Below, in pieces: positions 1 through 5,341 of a stretch of 5,341 nt of DNA. The notes under the pieces are model-generated. The model did no database searches, was not told the origin of the DNA, and was given only the letters and a program-made list of their open reading frames with translations. A program made the position numbers and the translations under genes. Where the stretch lies: the NCBI GenBank assembly GCA_023437285.1, contig JAEZGP010000054.1, forward strand, positions 1-5,341. The letters run 5' to 3'. The stretch comes from Actinomycetes bacterium (GTDB lineage: Bacteria; Actinomycetota; Actinomycetes; Mycobacteriales; Micromonosporaceae). Position 1 is the stretch's first letter. The number at the start of each line of letters is the position of its first letter.

Positions 1-140
1 CGGTGGACCCGGTCGACCCGGACCGCCCGCTGGACGCCGACGTCCGCGCGGCGGCCGCGCTGGTCACTGCGATGGTTGCGGCGGACCCGGACACGACCGG
101 CGGGCACGGGTCGCGCGGTACTCCGGCAACCGGATGGTGA
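1..140 (+). CDS. 3' end of an unidentified convergent gene (partial, left edge)
   Basis: From base 3 an open plus-strand frame runs 45 codons to a TGA at 138-140; the gene would begin left of the window. Over the first ~63 bases every A or T falls in the second codon position, the pattern expected of a real high-GC coding frame. The translation is an acidic, Ala-rich, probably helical stretch (LDADVRAAAALVTAMVAADP) followed by a Gly/Thr-rich tail. I recognise no family. The gene would converge with the sensor kinase gene and overlap its 3' end by 77 bp (64-140), where both frames have relaxed third-position GC. The evidence is codon pattern only. A minus-strand frame with the same codon boundaries shows equal bias but gives an Arg/Val-rich, unconvincing peptide, so this call is tentative. 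Confidence 0.45.
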   Translation, partial: VDPVDPDRPLDADVRAAAALVTAMVAADPDTTGGHGSRGTPATGW

Positions 141-1383
141 ACCGGGCCCCCCGGTCGGGCGCGCCAACCGCCTCGATGGTGCCGCCGTGGCTGGTCACCA
201 CCTCGCGGGTCAGGGCGAGGCCCAGCCCGTAGCGGTGGCCCTCGCCGCGCGGGCCGTGGCGGAACCGGCTGAAGATCCACTCGACGTCGCCGGGGTCGAA
301 GCCGTGGCCGGTGTCGGTGACGCTGAGCTCCACCAGTCCCGCCGGGACCCGGCCCAGGGTCAGCTTGATCCGGCCGCCCGGCGGGGTGTGCCCGATGGCG
401 TTGGCGAGCAGCTCGCCGATCGCCCGCCGCAATGCCGAGTCGACCCCCTGGACGAACAGCGGGTCGCCGGGGCGGTCCACGGTGATGGTGAGCTGGCGCT
501 CCGCCGCGCGATCGGCCTCCGCGGCGACCGCCGCCTCGGCGAGGGTGACCAGGTTCAGGGGCGGACCGTCGCGGGCCGTCGGACTCGCCGCGAGGCGCGC
601 CGACAGCAGCAGGTCGTCGACGATCTCCGACAGCCGGCGCAGGGTGCCGCCGAGCCGGTTGAGCCCGTCGCGGTGCTCGAGCGCCAGCCCGTCGCGTTCG
701 GCCAGCCGCCCGAGGACCTGCAGCCGGGTGTACGCCTGGGTGATCGGGGTGCGCAGCTCGTGGCTCGCGTCGGCCACGAAGCGGCGCTCCTTGGCCAGCG
801 CCTCGGCGAGCGGCGCAACCGCCCGCCGCCCCACGAGTACGCCGGTCAGCCCCGCGACGAACAGCCCGATCGCCTCCGCGAGCCCGAGGGCGCGCAGCAG
901 GTACCCCCGGTCGGCGAGCTGGTAGCGCATGTCGATGACCGCCTGGACGGTACGCCCGTCGCGGCGGGCCTGCGTACGCACCCGGTAGCGCGTGCCGTTG
1001 CGCTCCACCGTCCGTTCGAGCGCCGCCCCGGACGCGTTCACCTGGTCGAGGTCGGCGCGCAGCGGGAACCCGGCCGGGGCCGGCGCGGGGGCGCCCGCCA
1101 CGACGCCGCCGCCCAGCGTGAACACCCAGGTGCACACCGGCGGTGCCGCCAGCTCGCCGAACGCGGCGCTGACGGCCAGCTCGCGACTGATCTGGCTGTC
1201 CTGCGAATCGACGAGGACGGCGTAGGCGATCGCGCCGACGGCGGTCACCAGCAGGGTGATGACCGAGCCGACGAGGACGCTGACGCGAATGCGGGCACGG
1301 CGGATCACCGCCCGCTCCGGCTCGGCCCACGACCCGCCGGCCAGCCGACGCTTGAGCGCCGCGCCCCCGCCGTTAACGCTCAC
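64..1383 (-). CDS. Sensor histidine kinase of a two-component system (HAMP-less)
   Basis: A 439-residue membrane kinase that would autophosphorylate on His and pass the phosphate to the adjacent response regulator. After a basic N-terminus (~1-32), a first membrane helix spans ~33-56. An extracytoplasmic sensor region of about 105 residues (~57-162) follows, with one Cys (C84) and no domain I recognise, then a second helix at ~163-185. The catalytic part has an H-box FVADASHELRTP with H208, an N-box ELLANAIGHTP with N328, a G1 motif DTGHG around D357, an F-box-like FSRF at 371-374 and a G2 motif GLGLAL at 386-391. Only ~22 residues separate helix 2 from the H-box, too short for a full HAMP domain. 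The GTG start at 1383-1381 is chosen because it overlaps the regulator's TGA (GTGA) and leaves a normal short N-terminus; the frame is open further upstream but that part lies over the regulator gene. The last ~16 residues (Arg/Pro-rich) lie beyond the usual domain end. The signal sensed is unknown. Confidence 0.95.
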   Translation of the reverse strand: MSVNGGGAALKRRLAGGSWAEPERAVIRRARIRVSVLVGSVITLLVTAVGAIAYAVLVDSQDSQISRELAVSAAFGELAAPPVCTWVFTLGGGVVAGAPAPAPAGFPLRADLDQVNASGAALERTVERNGTRYRVRTQARRDGRTVQAVIDMRYQLADRGYLLRALGLAEAIGLFVAGLTGVLVGRRAVAPLAEALAKERRFVADASHELRTPITQAYTRLQVLGRLAERDGLALEHRDGLNRLGGTLRRLSEIVDDLLLSARLAASPTARDGPPLNLVTLAEAAVAAEADRAAERQLTITVDRPGDPLFVQGVDSALRRAIGELLANAIGHTPPGGRIKLTLGRVPAGLVELSVTDTGHGFDPGDVEWIFSRFRHGPRGEGHRYGLGLALTREVVTSHGGTIEAVGAPDRGARFTIRLPEYRATRARRSCPGPPQPSQ

Positions 1384-2066
1384 AAGGTGCCCAGGCGGTA
1401 ACCGATGCCGTGCACGGTACGCACGACCGGGCGGCCGAGCTTGCGTCGCAGGTAGTAGACGTAGGTGTCGACGATGGACGCGGCGGGGGAGTCCTCGAAG
1501 ACGCGGCGGCGCAGCTCGGCACGCGAGTGGACGATGTTGGGCCGGGCGGCGAGCACGCGCAGCAGCTCGAACTCGCGGGAGGTGAGCGCCACCCGGCGGC
1601 CACCGGGCAGCGCCACGTCGCGCAGGCCCAGGTCGAGGTGGCCGGCGCCGATGCGCAGCGCGTCGGCGAGTTCGAGGCTGCGCCGGCACAGGGCGCGCAG
1701 CCGGGCGCTCAGCTCGTCGAGGTCGAACGGCTTGGCGAGGTAGTCGTCGGCGCCGGCGTCGAGGCCGTCGATGCGGTCGGACACCGTGCCCAGAGCCGTC
1801 AGCACCAGGGCACGGGCCCGTACGGCCCGGGCCCGTAGCCGGGCGAGCAGGTCGAGGCCGTCCAGCGCCGGCAGCATGCGGTCGATGACCACCACGTCGT
1901 ACTGGCGGGTGAGTCCCAGGTGCAGCCCGAGGTGTCCGTCGCGGGCCACGTCGACGTGGTAGCCCTCGTCGCTCAGGGCGCCGTTGAGCAGCTCGGCGAG
2001 TTCGGTGTCGTCCTCAACGAGAAGCAGCCGGCGGGGCGAGTCGATCGTCCGTGGGATGCTTCCCAT
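1380..2066 (-). CDS. OmpR/PhoB-family response regulator
   Basis: A 228-residue DNA-binding regulator, presumed partner of the kinase encoded immediately downstream. The receiver domain (~12-125) has the acidic pair E18-D19-D20 (LLLVEDD), phosphoacceptor D62 in VVVIDRMLP, T90 in LVLTALG and K112 in LAKPF. After a linker, a winged-helix output domain (~143-226) carries the family signatures LTSREFELLRVLA, a recognition-helix region DTYVYYLRRKLG, and a C-terminal hairpin VRTVHGIGYRLG. The start is uncertain. An in-frame ATG at 2114, 4 bp after the transporter stop, would add 16 residues, but those codons have clearly lower third-position GC (about 10 of 16) than the gene body, so the ATG at 2066 is preferred. 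Neither start has a good Shine-Dalgarno sequence. The stop overlaps the kinase GTG (GTGA), implying coupled translation. It probably regulates this operon or neighbouring genes; no binding site can be assigned. Confidence 0.94.
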   Translation of the reverse strand: MGSIPRTIDSPRRLLLVEDDTELAELLNGALSDEGYHVDVARDGHLGLHLGLTRQYDVVVIDRMLPALDGLDLLARLRARAVRARALVLTALGTVSDRIDGLDAGADDYLAKPFDLDELSARLRALCRRSLELADALRIGAGHLDLGLRDVALPGGRRVALTSREFELLRVLAARPNIVHSRAELRRRVFEDSPAASIVDTYVYYLRRKLGRPVVRTVHGIGYRLGTL

Positions 2067-2118
2067 GCGGTTAGCATCGCACGCGCGGGATCGATCGAAA
2101 ATAGTGATGGACATCTTT
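2067..2118 (-). promoter_or_regulatory. AT-richer gap between transporter and regulator genes; possible internal promoter
   Basis: This 52-bp gap is the only real intergenic spacing in an otherwise overlapping operon. It is markedly AT-richer than its surroundings, especially 2090-2118. Reading toward the regulator, it holds a TATTTT that fits an actinobacterial TANNNT -10 element but lacks a good -35. A second, weak option is TTTTCG, 17 bp, then GATGCT ending 6 bases before the regulator ATG; that could give a leaderless or near-leaderless transcript and would suit the missing Shine-Dalgarno. A short GATCGATC palindrome lies at about 2089-2096. No stem-loop followed by T's is visible, so readthrough from the transporter gene is also likely. 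The promoter assignment is inference. Confidence 0.3.
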
Positions 2119-3717
2119 TTATGCGACCCGATTCGCGCGTGCGCCCCAGCGCAGCATGAGCGCCGCGGAGCCCAGGCCCAGCGCCGCCAGCACCAGCGCG
2201 GGGACCCCCAACCCGCCGTCGAACTTCAACATCAGCAGCATCGCGGACGGGCCGAGCACCCCGCCGACCTTCGTCGCCGCGGCGGCGAACCCCGAACCCG
2301 TGGCACGCAGCGCCGTCGGGTAGATCTCGGCACTGTACGGCAGGAGGATCGCGTTGATCCCCGACAGGGCCAGGACGAGCACGCCGACGGAGAACACCAG
2401 CAGCGCGCCGTTGGTGCCGCGCGTGCTCCACAGCGCGATGCCGCCCAGGCCCAGCGCCGTCGCCGCGATGAACAGGGCAAGGCTGCGCCGACCGTGCCAG
2501 AACATGTACAGCAGGACCACGACGATCAGCGCCGGGGCCGAGTACAGGGCCGAGCGGGCGAGCACGCCGCTCGCGGCGCCGGACATCATGCCCGCGTTGT
2601 GCAGCTGGGACGGCAGCATGACGAGGAAGCCGAAGTTGACCAGTCCCCAGACGACACCCACCACGCCGATGACCGCCGTCGCCGTCGGGTACCGGCGGAT
2701 CAGCGCCAGCACTCCCGGCCGGGGTTCGACCTCGGCCGCCGCCGACTCCTGCGGCTCGCGCAGGTGCGAACCGTACCGGCGCAGCACCGCCTCGGCCTGC
2801 TCGCGCCGGCCGACGCGCAGCAGGAACAGCGGCGACTCCGGGATCAGCGGCGACATGGCGAGCAGGAGCAGCCCGGTCGGCAGCCCGATGAGCCACAGCA
2901 CCCGCCAGGTGTAGCCGGGCTCCAGGTAGTACGCCGCCCCGCTGGCCGCGAGGTAACCGCCCAGCCCACCGACCCCGCCGAGAGTGACCGCCACCCAGCC
3001 GCGGTGGCGGCGCGGCGTCAGTTCGGCGACGAGCGTGAAGACCAGCGGCAGCAGGCCACCCGCCGAGCAGCCCATCAGGAAGCACATCACCAGGTTCCAG
3101 GAGAACGTCGGCATCGCCCCGCAGGCCGACGTCGCCACGAACAGCAGGGTGGCGAGCATGAGCGCGGTACGCCGGCCGAACCGGTCGCCGAGCAGGCCCC
3201 AGACCACCGACCCGATGGCCGTGCCGGACAGCGCCACGAGCGGCAGCACCGACACGACCGCCTGGGACACCCCGTACTCCTCGCGCATGCCGGGCAGGAC
3301 GAAGCCGATGGTGAGCGGCTTCATGATGTCGACCACGAGCGCGACCGCGAGGATGAGGAAGGTGACCGCGTGGATCGGCCGCAGCTCGCCGTGCTCGATG
3401 GCCTCCGGCGCGTACCCGCCCGCCCCGATCTGGCGCGGGGCGGCGCGGAAGAGGGCGACCACGGCCGCCACCAGTCCGACGACCTCCAACAGCATCCCGG
3501 CGATCATCGACGGGGTCCACATCGACATGGCCGCCGGCATGTCCATGTCGTCCATGCCGTCCATGTCGGGCATGCGGTGGGCCTCGATGATCATGGCGAC
3601 GTCGGGTAACTGCAGCGCGACGCCCGCTGTCACGCAGACGACGCCGGCAATGAAGACCCACAGCCCGGTTCTGGACAGCCGGCCGCTGGTACGTTGCGGC
3701 GCATCGGTGGCGGTCAT
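2119..3717 (-). CDS. MFS transporter (sugar/aromatic-acid porter type) with extra N-terminal two-helix module
   Basis: A 532-residue inner-membrane carrier. The canonical 12-helix MFS core starts near residue 116. It shows motif A between helices 2 and 3 (GLLGDRFGRR, 174-183), ELTPRRHRG after helix 4, PESPLFLL after helix 6 (293-300) and AEIYPTALRATGSGF before helix 11 (463-477). These are hallmarks of the sugar-porter/metabolite:H+ symporter branch rather than classic drug exporters. Upstream of the core are two additional hydrophobic helices (~18-37 and ~70-91), giving about 14 in all, joined by a loop dense in Met and Asp (~48-71). The chosen ATG overlaps the P450 stop (ATGA) and has a GAGGAGG ribosome-binding site 10 bases upstream. 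It probably imports a substrate for, or exports a product of, the flavoenzyme and P450 made from the same transcript; the direction cannot be read from sequence. Confidence 0.92.
   Translation of the reverse strand: MTATDAPQRTSGRLSRTGLWVFIAGVVCVTAGVALQLPDVAMIIEAHRMPDMDGMDDMDMPAAMSMWTPSMIAGMLLEVVGLVAAVVALFRAAPRQIGAGGYAPEAIEHGELRPIHAVTFLILAVALVVDIMKPLTIGFVLPGMREEYGVSQAVVSVLPLVALSGTAIGSVVWGLLGDRFGRRTALMLATLLFVATSACGAMPTFSWNLVMCFLMGCSAGGLLPLVFTLVAELTPRRHRGWVAVTLGGVGGLGGYLAASGAAYYLEPGYTWRVLWLIGLPTGLLLLAMSPLIPESPLFLLRVGRREQAEAVLRRYGSHLREPQESAAAEVEPRPGVLALIRRYPTATAVIGVVGVVWGLVNFGFLVMLPSQLHNAGMMSGAASGVLARSALYSAPALIVVVLLYMFWHGRRSLALFIAATALGLGGIALWSTRGTNGALLVFSVGVLVLALSGINAILLPYSAEIYPTALRATGSGFAAAATKVGGVLGPSAMLLMLKFDGGLGVPALVLAALGLGSAALMLRWGARANRVA
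3541..3567 (-). repeat. 9-bp tandem repeat (three copies) encoding [D/G]-M-D units
   Basis: Three head-to-tail 9-bp units lie inside the transporter gene, read on the minus strand as GACATGGAC, GGCATGGAC and GACATGGAC. The middle copy differs by one base, and a further ATG follows directly. They encode D51-M-D, G54-M-D and D57-M-D, then M60, at the heart of the Met/Asp-rich loop between the two extra N-terminal helices. The repeat is in frame, so copy-number change by slippage would lengthen or shorten the loop by three residues without a frameshift. Confidence 0.85.
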
Positions 3718-5012
3718 GGGACGGACGCCTCCTCAAAGTAGGTCGTGCACAGTCGCTGTCGACGGGCGTCGACGACCATGAGGGTGCCCAGGCACAGCTG
3801 CACGACGCCGCGTCCCAGCTCGGCCCAGGAATCCCGCCAGCGCATCAGCCGCAGGGCGCCGGGGCCCGGCGCGGCGGCGTCGGGCGGCACCAGATAGCAG
3901 GGCCCGCGGCTGGGCAGCGACCGGGTGTGCCCGACCGTGGAGACGAGCGCGAAGCGGCGCAGCACCTCCCGGGTCACCGCGCGCATCATCACCGGCGCCG
4001 CGCCGCGCGCCGGGCAGGCCCGGTTGGCGGTCACCCCGAACGGGATGAAGTGCGCGTCGCGGCGCTCGAGCCCGAGCCACCGGTCGGGGTCGAAGGCGTC
4101 GTCGGCGGCGGGACCCGTCCGCTGGTAGGCCAGGTAGTTGAAGAGCAGGACCGAGCCGGTGGGCAGGGTCACCCGCTCGTCCACGACGATCGGCGCGGAC
4201 GTGATGCGGTGGGCGACGCCGAACAGCGGGTGCACCCGCAGCGTCTCGTCGATGACCCGGTCGAGCGTCGCGTCGTCGTCCAGGTCGGCGACCAGCCGCC
4301 GCTGCGCGGCCGGGTGCTGGGCGACGGCGAGCAGCAGGTGCGCCATCGCCTCGGACATCTGCACCACGGCGGTGTTGAAGAAGGCGCCCTGCAGATACCA
4401 CGCCGTCTCCTGCGCGGTGAACGGCTCAGGCAGCGTGACCGGCGCGGTGCCGGCCTCCAGCCGACCGAGCAGATAGCGGGTGAGGCGGTCGCGGCGGTCC
4501 ATGTGCCGCAGCGAGCAGCACTTGAGCGCGGTGACCACGTCGTCGGCGTTGGCCACGATGAGCGCGCGTGCCGACGCCGGGCAGGGCTCGTCGAAGACCA
4601 GTTCGTAGTACACCTCGGCCCAGATCGGCATCATGAGGTCGCGCAGGCGCACCAGGCTCGTCCGGTCGGCCGGCAGCCGGTCCACCGCGCGCCGCGCGGC
4701 CGCCGCGGCCAGGTCGTACGAGCGCTGTTGGGGCACCGCGAGGACCCGGCGGGTCGTGCGGGCCACGACGCGGTAGCGCTCGCCCGGTTCCAGGTGTTCC
4801 TGGTGCATCTGCGGGCCGGGGGCCAGCCAGTACCAGAACAGGTCGGACAGGCCGGCGCCCCGGCTGCGTCCGTTGGCGGCGGGGTCGGCGTAGACGCGTT
4901 CGAAGTGTTCGGCGCCGACCAGCGGGCCGGGCACCGGTATCCCGTCCGCGCCGTTGATCCGGGCGAACAACCACTCCCGCAGCCGGATGAGCAACGTCGG
5001 CAGGAACCTCAT
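3714..5012 (-). CDS. Divergent cytochrome P450 with C-terminal extension
   Basis: A 432-residue heme-thiolate protein, probably cytosolic, oxidising or rearranging a small molecule. Visible signatures are the K-helix ExxR (E256-T-L-R259, in DETLRVHP), a PERF-like FDPDRW (307-312) and the heme-ligand loop FIPFGVTANRACPARG (322-337) with ligand C333. The loop is one residue longer than the usual FGxGxRxCxG spacing and has T-A where Gly is expected. The I-helix (~205-234) has no (A/G)Gx(D/E)T motif; by distance to the helix end the aligned stretch is TAVVQM, and the nearest look-alike is GAFFNT. The conserved domain appears to end near residue 378, and ~50 residues follow. The ATG at 5012 is chosen because it overlaps the upstream oxidase stop (ATGA) and gives a normal P450 N-terminus; no good Shine-Dalgarno is present, suggesting coupling. 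No ferredoxin or reductase gene lies in the window. Retention of Cys and ExxR argues against a heme-less P450-like activator. The substrate is unknown. Confidence 0.9.
   Translation of the reverse strand: MRFLPTLLIRLREWLFARINGADGIPVPGPLVGAEHFERVYADPAANGRSRGAGLSDLFWYWLAPGPQMHQEHLEPGERYRVVARTTRRVLAVPQQRSYDLAAAAARRAVDRLPADRTSLVRLRDLMMPIWAEVYYELVFDEPCPASARALIVANADDVVTALKCCSLRHMDRRDRLTRYLLGRLEAGTAPVTLPEPFTAQETAWYLQGAFFNTAVVQMSEAMAHLLLAVAQHPAAQRRLVADLDDDATLDRVIDETLRVHPLFGVAHRITSAPIVVDERVTLPTGSVLLFNYLAYQRTGPAADDAFDPDRWLGLERRDAHFIPFGVTANRACPARGAAPVMMRAVTREVLRRFALVSTVGHTRSLPSRGPCYLVPPDAAAPGPGALRLMRWRDSWAELGRGVVQLCLGTLMVVDARRQRLCTTYFEEASVP
3728..3734 (-). promoter_or_regulatory. Ribosome-binding site of the MFS transporter gene
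   Basis: GAGGAGG on the minus strand, 10 bases before the ATG at 3717 and inside the last codons of the P450 gene (its Glu-Glu-Ala). It is a strong match to the anti-Shine-Dalgarno sequence, though the spacing is at the long end. It is the only strong Shine-Dalgarno seen at the junctions of this operon, so the transporter may be translated partly independently of the P450 while the other genes rely more on coupling. Confidence 0.7.
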
Positions 5013-5341
5013 CGGTGGCACCGGCCGGGGTCGACCTGATCGGGGCCGAGCGCGGCGACCCGCTCGGCGCCGCACAGCGCCATGGCGTGGTCCAGCTCGC
5101 CGCGCAACAGCTCCAGCACGTGCCGTACGCCGGCCGTACCGTCGGCGGCCAGTCCCCACACGACCGGCCGGCCGATGCCGACCGCGGCCGCGCCGAGCGC
5201 GAGCGCCGTCACCACGTCGGTGCCCCGCCGCACGCCGCCGTCGAGGAGTACGGGCACCCGCCCGGCCACTGCGGCGACCACGCCGGCGAGGGCGTCGAGG
5301 CTGGCCGTGGCGCCCTCGAGCTGGCGGCCGCCGTGGTTGGA
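5009..5341 (-). CDS. FMN-dependent alpha-hydroxy-acid oxidase/dehydrogenase, C-terminal part
   Basis: Only the last 110 residues are present; the gene starts beyond the right edge. The fragment opens with the active-site signature SNHGGRQ, containing the catalytic-base His (residue 3 here) and the substrate-carboxylate Arg (residue 6). It continues with the FMN-phosphate-binding end of the TIM barrel, DGGVRRGTDVVTALALGA, then GIGRPVVWGL and a C-terminal helical region (VLELLRGELDHAMALCG). This is the glycolate oxidase/lactate/mandelate dehydrogenase family, which oxidises 2-hydroxy acids to 2-oxo acids with O2 or another electron acceptor. The residue after RQL is Glu where Asp is usual. Related enzymes serve central metabolism, hydroxyphenylglycine biosynthesis (hydroxymandelate oxidase) and mycofactocin maturation (MftD), so the substrate cannot be fixed. 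Its stop overlaps the P450 start (ATGA), making joint expression very likely. Confidence 0.93.
   Translation of the reverse strand, partial: SNHGGRQLEGATASLDALAGVVAAVAGRVPVLLDGGVRRGTDVVTALALGAAAVGIGRPVVWGLAADGTAGVRHVLELLRGELDHAMALCGAERVAALGPDQVDPGRCHR

Noticed and set aside
76..1401. Long open plus-strand frame (441 codons) opposite the kinase
   Set aside because: The product is Arg/Gly/Gln-rich with no domain, and it lies antisense to a gene with complete kinase motifs; a typical high-GC shadow frame.
1811..1842. Palindromic/repeated GGGCCCGTA stretch that could form a hairpin
   Set aside because: It sits inside the regulator's receiver domain and encodes the Arg-Ala repeat RARAVRARA; low-complexity high-GC coding explains it, and there is no T-run for a terminator.
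1984..3609. Long open plus-strand frame (541 codons) opposite the transporter
   Set aside because: The translation is extremely His/Arg/Gln/Asp-rich and mirrors the codons of the MFS gene; no recognisable domain.
1973..3736. Second long minus-strand frame across the transporter and regulator start
   Set aside because: Arg/Gly-rich out-of-frame product; the overlapping MFS and regulator frames carry all recognisable motifs.
3714..5012. P450-derived glycosyltransferase activator (DesVIII/EryCII type)
   Set aside because: Those proteins lose the heme-ligand Cys, whereas C333 and the ExxR pair are present here and there is no adjacent glycosyltransferase in the window.
3927..5039. Long open plus-strand frame (370 codons) opposite the P450
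   Set aside because: Low-complexity Arg/Gly/His/Val composition, antisense to clear P450 motifs; a shadow frame.
5013..5159. N-terminal extension of the P450 frame by 49 residues
   Set aside because: It overlaps the oxidase out of frame and reads as Arg/Gly/Pro-rich noise; the ATG at 5012 overlapping the oxidase stop is far more natural.
5009..5341. Firm assignment of the oxidase as MftD of a mycofactocin cluster
   Set aside because: Only the generic C-terminal third is visible and no other mycofactocin gene lies in the window; the family is too broad for that call.

Overview
The window is very GC-rich, with third codon positions almost entirely G or C, and its genes are packed tightly. The protein families are typical of an actinomycete (OmpR-type regulator with sensor kinase, P450, FMN-dependent 2-hydroxy-acid oxidase, MFS transporter). 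A Micromonosporaceae- or Streptomyces-like host is plausible, but this is inferred from composition and gene content only.

Layout. Five genes lie on the minus strand and read from right to left as one apparent operon. First is the C-terminal 110 residues of an FMN-dependent alpha-hydroxy-acid oxidase/dehydrogenase (5009-5341, cut by the right edge). Next come a divergent cytochrome P450 (3714-5012), a 14-helix MFS transporter with a Met/Asp-rich extracytoplasmic loop (2119-3717), an OmpR/PhoB-type response regulator (1380-2066) and a HAMP-less sensor histidine kinase (64-1383). Three of the four junctions are 4-bp stop/start overlaps: ATGA, ATGA and GTGA. The exception is the transporter-regulator junction, a 52-bp AT-richer gap (2067-2118) that may hold a secondary promoter. 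At the extreme left, codon structure suggests the 3' end of a convergent plus-strand gene (to 140) that runs into the kinase 3' end.

How the genes may work together. The flavoenzyme oxidises a 2-hydroxy acid to a 2-oxo acid. The P450 would act on the same small molecule or a related one, and the transporter would move substrate or product across the membrane. The co-transcribed two-component system probably senses an envelope or extracellular signal and controls this locus. This resembles a specialised-metabolite or cofactor-tailoring operon whose 5' part lies beyond the right edge; the product cannot be named from the window.

The most unusual points are the P450 and the transporter. The P450 has a one-residue-longer heme loop, no recognisable I-helix acid/alcohol pair and a ~50-residue C-terminal tail. 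The transporter has an extra N-terminal two-helix module whose connecting loop is a Met/Asp repeat encoded by a 9-bp tandem DNA repeat. No RNA gene, CRISPR array, insertion sequence or convincing hairpin terminator was seen.
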